Below are positions 30,257 to 38,145 of a stretch of DNA of 64,000 nucleotides, piece after piece (position 1 is the stretch's first letter; every line of letters begins with the position of its first letter). The translations under genes were made by a program, and so were the position numbers. The notes under the pieces were generated by a model. The model saw only the letters and a list, made by a program, of their open reading frames with translations. It had not been told where the DNA came from and ran no database searches. Source of the stretch: Kitasatospora acidiphila (GTDB lineage Bacteria; Actinomycetota; Actinomycetes; Streptomycetales; Streptomycetaceae); contig NZ_VIGB01000003.1 in NCBI RefSeq assembly GCF_006636205.1, forward strand, positions 1,984,001 to 2,048,000, written 5' to 3'.

Positions 30257-32407
30257 ATGGCTACACACGAGCGGGCGCACCAGGGATCGTCCGGCGGGGA
30301 GCGGGAGCGGGGACGCGAAGCTGGGCAGTCGACTCCGCACGCTGCGCCGACTGCCCCGAGTGTGCTCTCCCCGCAGCACCTGCTCGCGCTGCAACGCGCC
30401 GTCGGGAACCGGGCCGTGAGCGCGATGCTCGCCCAGCGGCGCGGCGGCGGCTCGGCCGGTGCGGACCCCGTCCAGCGGGCCACCGCGCACACCGTGCTCC
30501 GCTCCCCCGGCCGGGCCCTGGACACCCCGGTGCGTGCCGAGATGGAGGCCCGGCTCGGCGCGGACTTCTCCCAGGTGCGCCTGCACACGGACGCCGCCGC
30601 CCAGCGCTCGGCGAGCGAGCTGGGCGCCCGCGCCTACACCTCGGGCGAGCACATCGTGATCGGCTCGGGCGGCGCCGACAAGCACACCCTCGCCCACGAG
30701 TTGACGCACGTCATCCAGCAGCGGCAAGGCCCCGTCGCCGGCACCGACAGCGGCGACGGACTGCGGGTGAGCGACCCCTCCGACCGCTTCGAGCGGGCGG
30801 CCGAGGCGAACGCGACGCGGGTAATGGCGGGACCGCTGCCGGACCTGGAGGGCTCAGCCCAGGAGCAGGTCGGCGGACGCCCGAACCCGGCCGGGACGAG
30901 CGCGGTGCAGCGTGCGGTCGGATTCGAGTTCGAGGCGCAGTGGAACGTCCGCAGGATGCAGGCCGACTCCGAGCAGGTCCGCCAGCAGCGCTCCGACCAC
31001 CGTCAACGAGTGATCAGGGCCCGGATGCTGGAGCGCTTCCTCTCCCCCTACTCCGGGTACCACAAGAAGCTGCTTGCCGCGGCGTCCGTGCAGGCGGACG
31101 GTGCCGAGCTGCAGGCGCTGCGGACCGAATGGTTCGGCGACGACGCCCTGTTGACCGCGTCCGGTGAGCAGATCTTCGATGCGCTCCAGCTGACGGACGA
31201 CGAGTACGAGCTCGTGCTCCCGTCCCTGCTGAACGAGGGGCTGGTACCCGAGGAACCGCTGGCGGGCGAGAACCTCGGCAAGGGGCGCGTCCACGGACTC
31301 GTGGTGGGGGGCACCAAGTTCGACCTCACGGCGGACGCCAGCCCCACCGGCGGCTCCAATCTGGAGTGGGTCACCGACCCGCTCACCGACGTCGCGCAGG
31401 TCAACACGGTGATGGACGACGTGACCGCGATGGCCGCCTACCTCGACGGCCGCCAAGGCGACCGGTTCATCCCCTCCGAGGACGTCACCGCGGGCGGCGG
31501 GCGCCCGGAGCCCGGCCTGCGGATCTACCCGGACGGCAAGCCGCTGGCCTTCGCCCCGCAGGCCACCCTCGGGGCGGCCCTGGGTCGGCTGCCCAAACTG
31601 GTCAAGTACCTCGACAACAAGGAGCCCATGGGCCTGGCTGACCGCATCCCCGGGATGGGCAAGCGTCGGAAGGAGGGGCGCAGGCAGGCGTCCGTCGACT
31701 TGGCGAGCAGCCTGGGCGAGCTCCCCGTCGCCAAGTCCGGTGCCGAGACCGCGATCGCGGGGTTGCTGCCCCAGCTCGGCTTCCAGCCTTCGAACGACGA
31801 GAGGAAGACGCTCACCGGCCTGGTCACGCAGCTTGCCGCCTACCTGATCCAGGGACAGAACCTCCAGGCCGGAGCCAACGCCAAGTCGATCGCCGGGGCC
31901 TTGATGGCCCGTACCGACTTCGCCCATGGGTTCAGCCTGCTACCGCAGAACCTGCGGAACCACTTCCAGGCTGACACCGGCGCGTTCGTCAGGCTGGTCC
32001 TACAGGCGGCGAACATGGCCGGAACCGGCAACGCGCGGGTCTTCGGCAGCGAGGTCGAGCGGGGCATGGCCAACGACCGCACCCGGACCACCGTCACCCT
32101 GACCCGCGCCCAGTGGCTGGGTGCGCTGCCCGCCGGCCACGACCTGCTCAAGAACTGGGAGAACCTGGCCTCGGACGAGCAAGACATGGTCGACGAGGAC
32201 AGCGCGCGAGCCGTGCACAAGTCGCTCGGTGCCCTCGGTCAGCAGCAGAACCTCGTCGGCCCGCAGGGCTCCGACGAGGCCGTCGTCGCCGAACTGCGCC
32301 GCATGAAGGACAACATAGCGACGGGTGAGCTGAAGCGGCTGGCCGTCGCCGTCTTCAACCTCGTCGAACAGCTCAATGCCAGGCAGCCGTTGAACTACCA
32401 GAAGTGA
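30257..32407 (+). CDS. DUF4157 (eCIS-core) protein with putative C-terminal toxin domain
   Basis: This 716-residue protein begins with a disordered charged tail (residues 1-70). A DUF4157/eCIS-associated domain follows at about 75-160 (RALDTPVRAEMEARLGADFSQVRLH, then the zinc-protease-like HTLAHELTHVIQQ, HELTH at 147-151). The rest is unassigned. Residues 221-226 read VGFEFE and 359-373 read TADASPTGGSNLEWV, a spacing reminiscent of glutamine-synthetase-fold/amidoligase enzymes. That reading is tentative. DUF4157 marks cargo or effectors of extracellular contractile injection systems in Streptomyces. No injection-system structural genes are in the window. The ATG at 30257 is chosen because GGGGG precedes it; an upstream GTG would start inside the terminator. 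Confidence 0.82.
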   Translation: MATHERAHQGSSGGERERGREAGQSTPHAAPTAPSVLSPQHLLALQRAVGNRAVSAMLAQRRGGGSAGADPVQRATAHTVLRSPGRALDTPVRAEMEARLGADFSQVRLHTDAAAQRSASELGARAYTSGEHIVIGSGGADKHTLAHELTHVIQQRQGPVAGTDSGDGLRVSDPSDRFERAAEANATRVMAGPLPDLEGSAQEQVGGRPNPAGTSAVQRAVGFEFEAQWNVRRMQADSEQVRQQRSDHRQRVIRARMLERFLSPYSGYHKKLLAAASVQADGAELQALRTEWFGDDALLTASGEQIFDALQLTDDEYELVLPSLLNEGLVPEEPLAGENLGKGRVHGLVVGGTKFDLTADASPTGGSNLEWVTDPLTDVAQVNTVMDDVTAMAAYLDGRQGDRFIPSEDVTAGGGRPEPGLRIYPDGKPLAFAPQATLGAALGRLPKLVKYLDNKEPMGLADRIPGMGKRRKEGRRQASVDLASSLGELPVAKSGAETAIAGLLPQLGFQPSNDERKTLTGLVTQLAAYLIQGQNLQAGANAKSIAGALMARTDFAHGFSLLPQNLRNHFQADTGAFVRLVLQAANMAGTGNARVFGSEVERGMANDRTRTTVTLTRAQWLGALPAGHDLLKNWENLASDEQDMVDEDSARAVHKSLGALGQQQNLVGPQGSDEAVVAELRRMKDNIATGELKRLAVAVFNLVEQLNARQPLNYQK

Positions 32408-32419
32408 CGGGGTCCCGGC

Positions 32420-33430
32420 TCACGTCAGCGGCTCGCTCAGCTCGATCGACCGCAGCGCGGCCGCCAGGGCCTGCTCGTCGCCGACGTCGAGGGCGGTGTC
32501 GGTCAGCTTGATGACGTGCTCGTCGCCGTGCGCCAGCGCCCGTTCGAGCACCTCCTCGGCGGTGAGGCTGCCCGGCGGGGTGTACGCCACGGGTGCGTCC
32601 GGGGCGTACATCGCGGTCACGGCTGCGCTGGCCGTCCAGGCGGCCCGCAGGCTCGGCACCCAGAGGTGCTGCGGGAGCGCGGGCAGGGTGCGCAGCACGG
32701 CGTTGGGGGCGGTGGCCGCGTGGACGAGCATCGTCTCCTCGCCATGGCCGTGGGTGGCGTACCGGTGCGTTGCCGCCGCCACCAGCTCGGCGAGGCGGTC
32801 GTGTGCCTGCTGCGGGTCGGTGACCGCCGCCGCCCACACCGGCAGCCCGGTGACGCGCTCAAGCCGCGCGGGGAAGGTGCCGGTACGTTCGCCGAGCGGC
32901 CGCACGGCGTCCAGGGCGGCCACCGCGCTGTCGGCGCCGGGCAGTTGGGCGACGCCCACCACCGGGTGGTGGCGGGCGGCCCAGTACCCGAGCCCGTGGG
33001 CGAGTTCGGCCAGCCGCGGCTCGCTCCGCTCACCGAGCAGCAGGGTGCGCACCGCATGGCCCACCCGGATCACCGGGTGCGTCGAGCCGCCGTACATGCC
33101 GGGGAGCAGCCGCGGCCACCACTCACCGAGCACCTCCTGCCAGGACCGCTCGGCGAGCTCACCCTCGAAGTACCCGATCCAGTCCGCCGCCCGGCTCGGA
33201 TCACCGAGCGCCGCCCACCAGTTGGCCACCGTCACCGGCTCACTGCCGACCGGGAACTCCTCCAACTTGCGCGCGTACAGGTCGAGCCACCGGTGCACCG
33301 CACCCGCCTGCCCGTGCGCGGCGAGGGCCTCCACCACCATCGGCGCATGGTTGGTCAACCGCCCGCGCCGCTCCGGCCCCGAACCGTGCAACCGCTGGAG
33401 CGCTTCGTCGAGGGTGCCTGTGGAATCCAT
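32420..33430 (-). CDS. Questin-oxidase-like protein
   Basis: This 336-residue protein is of the questin oxidase/AflY-like family (DUF4243), which in fungi carries out Baeyer-Villiger-type ring cleavage of anthraquinones. Family segments are LTNHAPMVVEALAAHGQAGAVHRWLDLY, WIGYFEGELAERSWQEVLGEWWPRLLPGMYGGSTHPVIRVGHAVR and GYWAARHHPVVG. Scattered histidines (NHAP, THPVIRVGHA, HVIKLTDT) may bind a metal. The ATG at 33430 gives the usual short N-terminus. Actinobacterial members are uncharacterised. It ends 12 bp from the converging DUF4157 gene. Confidence 0.78.
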   Translation of the reverse strand: MDSTGTLDEALQRLHGSGPERRGRLTNHAPMVVEALAAHGQAGAVHRWLDLYARKLEEFPVGSEPVTVANWWAALGDPSRAADWIGYFEGELAERSWQEVLGEWWPRLLPGMYGGSTHPVIRVGHAVRTLLLGERSEPRLAELAHGLGYWAARHHPVVGVAQLPGADSAVAALDAVRPLGERTGTFPARLERVTGLPVWAAAVTDPQQAHDRLAELVAAATHRYATHGHGEETMLVHAATAPNAVLRTLPALPQHLWVPSLRAAWTASAAVTAMYAPDAPVAYTPPGSLTAEEVLERALAHGDEHVIKLTDTALDVGDEQALAAALRSIELSEPLT

Positions 33431-33584
33431 GGCGAGGATGGTAGGCGGGGAGCGGCAAGTGGCGTAACGGGCTGAAGACTTAGGACCGCCGACCCACACC
33501 CTGGACATATCCGCTGGACAGGCCGCGCCGGAGCCCCCGAGTCTGGAGTCCGCTGTTCTTCCGATCAGGCCGTAGGGAGGCCGA

Positions 33585-33965
33585 ATGACTGTCAGGGCAC
33601 TGGGTTACTGGCGGTCCGCCGCCGCCCCGGAACTGCCGGACCCCGTCCCGCTGATCGATCCGACGTGGGACGAGGAGGAGCGGTACCTGGTGGCCACCTA
33701 CCTCGACCAGGGGCAGCTGAGCCGCGAGTTCATGGGCATGTCCCGCTGCCGTGTCTGCGATCGGTCCAATGGCAATGGCGAGCGAACGGACGGCGCGTTC
33801 GTCTGGCCCAGCGGACTCAGTCACTACGTGACCGCCCACTCGGTCAGGCTTCCCGCCGAGTTCGTGAGCCATGTGCTGCGTCGGCTCGATGCGATGGAGG
33901 AGGCGGATTACGACTTCTCCTGGTGGAAGGAGCGGGCCTACCGCGACCGATTCGTCGAGGAGTGA
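33585..33965 (+). CDS. Conserved hypothetical protein with CxxC
   Basis: This 126-residue soluble protein has no function I recognise. It has a central CRVCDRSNGNGERTDGAFVWPSGLSHYV segment. The single CxxC plus a nearby histidine (SHYVTAHSV) could form half a zinc site or a thiol pair. The C-terminus is acidic and aromatic (DYDFSWWKERAYRDRF). AGGGAGG lies before the ATG. It is converging on the TIGR03086 gene at 34010. Confidence 0.7.
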   Translation: MTVRALGYWRSAAAPELPDPVPLIDPTWDEEERYLVATYLDQGQLSREFMGMSRCRVCDRSNGNGERTDGAFVWPSGLSHYVTAHSVRLPAEFVSHVLRRLDAMEEADYDFSWWKERAYRDRFVEE

Positions 33966-34009
33966 GCGCTGCTGCGGGGGCCCGGGCGGCCCCCGCAGGG
34001 CGGTGGGGC

Positions 34010-34576
34010 TCAGACCGCTCGGCCGAGCCAGGCTGCCAGGCGGGCGTAGCCGTTCGCGTCGGCCGGGACGGCCTGCAGGGGGCCGAAGGGCAGGCCCTCG
34101 CGGCTGCGCTCGGCCGGGAGCGCCTTCTGGGCCATGTCGAGCGAGATGAGTGCCAACTCCTCGTCCAGGGCGGCGTCCAGGGCGACCGCCTGGGCGATGT
34201 CCCAGGTGTGGGTGACGGCCTCCATCACGTAGCCGACCATCGCCATCCGGCCGGGCATCTCGCCCCAGGGGACCTCCACGATCCGGTCGAGCTTGGCGTC
34301 GTCCGCCCAGGCGGTCACTGCACGGGCGCGGGCCCGGTCGAGGGCGCCCGACCAGTCCGTGTCGTCGACCCGGTCGACGTTCGGGGAGATGTCCAGGGCT
34401 CGGCCGCCCTCGCCGATGTAGGCGATCCGGTGGATGCCGCCGATGACGTGGCCGAGCAGCGCCCGCAGGTCGTACTCGGTGCACGGGGTGGGGCGGTCGA
34501 GGTCGGCCGGGGTGACCTTGGCGAAGACCGTCTCCAGCTGGTCGAGGGTGCGGAGGTAGAGGGGGCGCGGGTCCAT
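34010..34576 (-). CDS. TIGR03086-family metal-binding protein, copy 2
   Basis: This 188-residue paralogue in fold of the protein at 23294 has the N-terminal block LDRPTPCTEYDLRALLGHVIGGIHR and the later VMEAVTHTWDIAQAV. Together these place metal-binding histidines as in DinB/mycothiol-dependent enzymes. The C-terminal FGPLQAVPADANGYARLAAWLGR is typical of the family. It is divergent from a WYL-type regulator, with 9-bp repeats and an inverted repeat in between, so it is probably the regulator's target. Confidence 0.8.
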   Translation of the reverse strand: MDPRPLYLRTLDQLETVFAKVTPADLDRPTPCTEYDLRALLGHVIGGIHRIAYIGEGGRALDISPNVDRVDDTDWSGALDRARARAVTAWADDAKLDRIVEVPWGEMPGRMAMVGYVMEAVTHTWDIAQAVALDAALDEELALISLDMAQKALPAERSREGLPFGPLQAVPADANGYARLAAWLGRAV

Positions 34577-34611
34577 CGGGGCAACTCCTGTTGTGCGCGG
34601 CGGTGTTCTTG

Positions 34612-34647
34612 CTTGCGGTCCTTGCGGTCCTTGCGTTCCTTGCGAGG
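34612..34647. repeat. Four 9-bp direct repeats in divergent promoter
   Basis: CTTGCGGTC (34612 and 34621), CTTGCGTTC (34630) and CTTGCGAGG (34639) are contiguous. They sit between the TIGR03086 copy 2 start and the WYL regulator, and could be binding sites or slippage DNA. Confidence 0.7.
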
Positions 34648-34665
34648 GACACTCTTCCGGCCATA

Positions 34666-34690
34666 CCTGACAACGAGCGTCAGGTTTAAT
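34666..34690 (+). promoter_or_regulatory. Inverted repeat abutting -10 of WYL gene
   Basis: CCTGAC-N7-GTCAGG (34666-34684) is directly followed by TTTAAT (34685-34690), a likely -10 box 8 bp before the GTG at 34699. The gene appears leaderless and the repeat is a plausible autoregulatory operator. Confidence 0.5.
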
Positions 34691-34698
34691 GGGATCTT

Positions 34699-35664
34699 GT
34701 GAAAGCCGACCGACTGCTGTCGATCCTGCTGCTGCTCCAGACCCGCGGCCAGGTGCCCGCCACCGAGTTGGCCGAGCGCCTGGAGGTCTCCGTCCGCACC
34801 ATCTACCGGGACATCGAGGCTCTGTCGGCGGCCGGCGTCCCCGTCTGGGCCGAGCGCGGTCGGCACGGCGGGATCAACCTGCTGCCCGGCTACCGCACCG
34901 ACGTCACCGGGCTGACCAGCGACGAGGCTCGTGCGCTGTTCGTCCTCTCCGCCCAGGGGTCGCACCAGGAACTGGGCCTCGGGGACGCCATCAACTCGGC
35001 GCTGCGCAAGGTGATGGCGGCTCTCCCGGCCCCGCACCGCCCGGTGGCCGAGCGCACCAGCGAGCGGATCCTGATCGACCCGGCGCGCTGGATGCAGCGT
35101 CCGGTCGACTCGGCGGCTGCCCTGGGCGAGTTGCAGCGGGCCGTCTTCGCCGATCGGCGCATCTTTCTGACGTACCGTCACAGTGGTGACACCGAACCGA
35201 GCGAGTACACCGTCGACCCGTACGGACTGGTGAGCAAGGCCGGCGTCTGGTACCTGGTGGCCGATCTGGACGCCGCACCGCGCCTGTTCCGGGTGGACCG
35301 GGTGCTGGCGGCCGCCGTCTGCGACGAGCCGGTGCGCCACCGACCCGGCCTCGGCCTGGCCGATGTGTGGACGGTACTCCGCGACCAGGTCGAGCGCGTC
35401 TCCGAGGGCGTGCGCGTCCACGTCCGCGTCCGCCGCACCCGCCTCGATCTGCTGCTGCGCATCCACGCGCCGCGAATGGCCGTCCCGCCCAACCCTCTTG
35501 ACGGCGAGTGGGCCGAAGTCGTCTTCGCTTTCGGCACCATCGGGGCCGCCCGCACGCTGCTCCCGTTCGGCGCGGACCTCGAAGTCCTCACGCCGCCCGA
35601 GGCACGCACCGAACTCGCCCGCGCCGCAGCGCAGATCACGGAGCTGTACGGCCAACCGAGCTAA
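34699..35664 (+). CDS. WYL-domain transcriptional regulator (YafY/DeoR-like)
   Basis: This 321-residue regulator starts with a winged HTH (ADRLLSILLLLQTRGQVPATELAERLEVSVRTIYRDIEALSAAGVPV). A central WYL domain follows (FLTYRHSGDTEPSEYTVDPYGLVSKAGVWYLVADL), then a WCX C-terminal domain. WYL domains sense ligands, often nucleic acids or metabolites. The gene is probably leaderless. Its divergent partner, a TIGR03086 protein, is the likely target. The C-terminus overlaps the 3' end of the converging oxygenase gene by 29 bp. Confidence 0.88.
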   Translation: MKADRLLSILLLLQTRGQVPATELAERLEVSVRTIYRDIEALSAAGVPVWAERGRHGGINLLPGYRTDVTGLTSDEARALFVLSAQGSHQELGLGDAINSALRKVMAALPAPHRPVAERTSERILIDPARWMQRPVDSAAALGELQRAVFADRRIFLTYRHSGDTEPSEYTVDPYGLVSKAGVWYLVADLDAAPRLFRVDRVLAAAVCDEPVRHRPGLGLADVWTVLRDQVERVSEGVRVHVRVRRTRLDLLLRIHAPRMAVPPNPLDGEWAEVVFAFGTIGAARTLLPFGADLEVLTPPEARTELARAAAQITELYGQPS

Positions 35665-36361
35665 GGCTCCCGCGGTTCGCCGGGTCAGGGCTGCACAGCC
35701 AGCCGTTGATGGCGAAGCGGCTGTCCGCGTGCCGCTTGCTCGGGCAGCTCACCGGCCGCACCTCATGCCAGGCGGTGGGCAGGAAGAAGACGATGCTGTC
35801 GTGCTCGGGCTCCCAGTCCCGCCAGGTGCGCTCCTGCCACCTTCCGGCTGTCCCGGTGTGCAGCGGCAACGCGGCGTCGAACATGCGCAGTTCGCCGCCA
35901 TCGAACGGCCGGGGTGTGCGGTGCAGGTAGTAGACGAACGTGAGCAGGCGCCTGGGGGCGAACCTCATGTCGCTGTCCTGGTGCGACCGGTAGAAGTCGC
36001 CGTCGTTGTGCACGTTGAGGCTGCAGTCGGGTTCCGTGTTGTGGCAGGAGACTCCAAGGGTGTGCTCGACCGCCTCCAGGACCTCGCCGATGGCCGCCAT
36101 CAGCTCAGGCGCGGCGAAGTCTCCGCGCGACCGGGACCGGCGGTAGTCGGGATCCACCTCCCGGTCGCGAATCATGGAGGGCTTCAACGTGTCGTCGGCG
36201 CAGGCGATGGCGCGCTCCAGCAGGGCGCCGGCCGTCGGCTCGCCCAGGAACTGGGTGATCCGGCAGACGGTCACCGGTAGCCGCCAGACCGCGTCCGTAC
36301 TCACCGCCGGCCGGTCATCCATCGTCTCGGATGCTTCCGTCACGGTGTCGTGTCGAGCCAA
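35636..36361 (-). CDS. 2-oxoglutarate/Fe(II)-dependent dioxygenase
   Basis: This 241-residue double-stranded beta-helix enzyme has the iron triad at HQDSD (in NDGDFYRSHQDSDMR) and the distal histidine in LPTAWHEVRPV. The 2-oxoglutarate arginine is probably in KRHADSRFAING. This resembles prolyl-hydroxylase-type (P4Hc) enzymes that hydroxylate proteins or small molecules. The start is TTG at 36361, preceded by GGGAGAAGG; an ATG 13 codons later is the alternative. It overlaps the end of the S74-type gene upstream by 22 bp, so the two may be co-transcribed. Confidence 0.82.
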   Translation of the reverse strand: MARHDTVTEASETMDDRPAVSTDAVWRLPVTVCRITQFLGEPTAGALLERAIACADDTLKPSMIRDREVDPDYRRSRSRGDFAAPELMAAIGEVLEAVEHTLGVSCHNTEPDCSLNVHNDGDFYRSHQDSDMRFAPRRLLTFVYYLHRTPRPFDGGELRMFDAALPLHTGTAGRWQERTWRDWEPEHDSIVFFLPTAWHEVRPVSCPSKRHADSRFAINGWLCSPDPANRGSLSSVGRTAP

Positions 36362-36792
36362 GGTGTCCTTCTCCCTTCTGGGGTGCGGTGGTTGGCGCCC
36401 ACGGTGCTGCTCACGCTCGCGGATTGTCGCAGGCGGTCCACTTCGGCCGTGAGCTCGTCCACGCGGCGGTTGAGCGCCTGGATGCAGACCAGGGCGACAC
36501 CGAGGCCGTCGACGACGGGGATGGTGGTGTCGTCCTGGTTGAAGCCGAAGGCGGCGTGCCAGTCCTGGGCCATCGGTCCGAGGTGGCGCACCTCCTCGGG
36601 CTCCCAGAGGTAGCGCCAGGTGCTGATCGGCAGCGCGGCCACGGTCTCCAGAACCACGTAGCCGTTGACCGGGCCGGCCGGGCTGACCTGTGCCACAGCA
36701 CCGGCCTCCCGCCCGACCTCCCGGACCCCGACCCGGAGCCCTGCCGCAGCACCGCAGTCAGCCGCCCGGAGCCGCCGACGGAAGATCCCCAC
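36340..36792 (-). CDS. S74 intramolecular-chaperone C-terminal part (separate frame)
   Basis: This 150-residue frame encodes the body of a peptidase S74/endosialidase-type chaperone domain: VLETVAALPISTWRYLWEPEEVRHLGPMAQDWHAAFG, then VVDGLGVALVCIQALNRRVDELTAEVDRL, the trimer-forming coiled coil. The domain's start (SDRALKQDV) lies at the end of the upstream frame (36795-37334), which stops 2 bases before this frame's GTG. About 130 bp of G-rich DNA separates the two halves of the domain. Either the gene is broken, or it makes two polypeptides by coupled translation. Confidence 0.65.
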   Translation of the reverse strand: MGIFRRRLRAADCGAAAGLRVGVREVGREAGAVAQVSPAGPVNGYVVLETVAALPISTWRYLWEPEEVRHLGPMAQDWHAAFGFNQDDTTIPVVDGLGVALVCIQALNRRVDELTAEVDRLRQSASVSSTVGANHRTPEGRRTPWLDTTP

Positions 36793-36794
36793 CG

Positions 36795-37334
36795 CTACCG
36801 GCTCCAGTCGACCGGCACCACGTCCTGCTTGAGCGCACGGTCGCTGCAGATGGAGCAGGGGTTGCCGGGGACACCGGGGCCCTGGTCCGTGCCGATGGTG
36901 ATCGCTCCGTGGGCCCCGGCCGGGGCGTGGATGCCGTCGCCGACCATCGCCGCTTCATAGCCGCCCAGCAGCTCCTGGAGGGTTCCGGGGCCCAGGTTCT
37001 CCGGGGCGGCGATCGCGGCGATGCCGTCGTAGTCCGTGTAGGCCGCCCCGAGCGTCCGGCCGCCCATGGTGGCGAACACGATCTTCGCACCGCGAACGGG
37101 CTCCCCGGTCACCGCGTCGGAGGCCATCGCGTTGATGTTCTCCAACTGCATCTGGGTGACGTTCAGGCTGGCCTGACTGGCCGTCAACCTGGTCGGCTTC
37201 AGGCTGGGGCATTCCGCCCCGCTGCACGTCGACGACGCCGTGGCGGCGGAGGAGGCGGGAGCGACGGCTCCTGCCCCCAGCGCCGCCATGGCCGCTGCCA
37301 TGGCCGAGACGGCCAGACGCCCGGAAGCCCTCAT
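36795..37334 (-). CDS. Secreted protein ending in S74 auto-cleavage motif, truncated
   Basis: This 179-residue product has a signal peptide (RASGRLAVSAMAAAMAALGAGAVAPASSA), then a repeat-poor domain with GEPVRGAKIVFATMGGRTLGAAYTDYDGIAAIAAP. A CSICSDRALKQDVVPVDWSR tail and a TAG stop follow. SDxxLKxD is the serine-lysine self-cleavage start of S74 chaperones, whose body lies in the next frame (36340-36792). The ATG at 37334 is chosen because AGGAG lies 6 nt upstream; GTG 37340 is in frame. Intact relatives assemble as trimers and shed the chaperone. Confidence 0.68.
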   Translation of the reverse strand: MRASGRLAVSAMAAAMAALGAGAVAPASSAATASSTCSGAECPSLKPTRLTASQASLNVTQMQLENINAMASDAVTGEPVRGAKIVFATMGGRTLGAAYTDYDGIAAIAAPENLGPGTLQELLGGYEAAMVGDGIHAPAGAHGAITIGTDQGPGVPGNPCSICSDRALKQDVVPVDWSR

Positions 37335-37488
37335 GTCCACTCCTGATCACCAGCGATGGATACCGATGGATGCCGTCCCGTCCGGACGGCAGGGCAGACT
37401 CTATGGACGGCCGGCCAGCGGTATGGCCTGAATATCGGAGTTGCCTTCTATCGGGTGAACTGCGATGAGACGGGCGATGGACAAGTGT

Positions 37489-38145
37489 TCAGCCGTTGGG
37501 CGCGACCATGCCCGCGTCATAGGCCGTGATGACCAGTTGGACCCGATCGCGCGCGCCCAACTTGGCCAGCAGGCGGGCCACATGGCTCTTGGTGGTGGCG
37601 ACACTGATGTACAGCTGGGCCGCGATCTCGCTGTTGGACAAGCCGCGCCCGATCAGGGTCAGGACCTCGCGCTCACGCTCGGTGATCCCGTCGAGCAGGC
37701 GGCGCGGCGGGGTGGCCGGTCCCCGTGCGGCGAACTCCTGGATCAGACGCCGGGTGACCCCCGGTGCGATCAGCGCGTCGCCGGCGGCGACCACCCGGAT
37801 CGCGGCGAAGATGTCGTCCAGCACCATGTCCTTGACCAGGAACCCGCTGGCGCCGCCGCGCAGCGCGGCGTAGACGTTCTCGTCGCCGTCGAACGTGGTG
37901 AGCATGATGACGCGGGTCGGCAGGCGCTCGGCCGTGATCTGCCGGGTGGCCTCGATCCCGTCCATCCCGGGCATCCGGATGTCCATCACCACGACGTCGG
38001 GCTGCAGCTCCCGGGCCAGTCGGAGCGCCTCGGTGCCGGTGCCCGCCTCCCCCACCACCTCGATGTCCGGGGCGTCGCTGATCAGCACGCGCAGTCCGGC
38101 GCGCACCAGCGGCTGGTCGTCGGCCAGCACGATACGGATCGTCAT
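37489..38145 (-). CDS. NarL/LuxR-family response regulator
   Basis: This 218-residue regulator has a receiver domain (VLADDQPLVRAGLRVLI, phosphoacceptor Asp in VVVMDIRMPGMDGIEA, threonine in IMLTTFD, lysine in FLVKDM). It ends in a LuxR HTH (LDGITEREREVLTLIGRGLSNSEIAAQLYISVATTKSHVARLL). Its ATG overlaps the stop of the kinase gene (ATGA). The divergent ABC transporter operon begins 120 bp beyond the kinase start, so this pair probably controls it. Confidence 0.93.
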   Translation of the reverse strand: MTIRIVLADDQPLVRAGLRVLISDAPDIEVVGEAGTGTEALRLARELQPDVVVMDIRMPGMDGIEATRQITAERLPTRVIMLTTFDGDENVYAALRGGASGFLVKDMVLDDIFAAIRVVAAGDALIAPGVTRRLIQEFAARGPATPPRRLLDGITEREREVLTLIGRGLSNSEIAAQLYISVATTKSHVARLLAKLGARDRVQLVITAYDAGMVAPNG

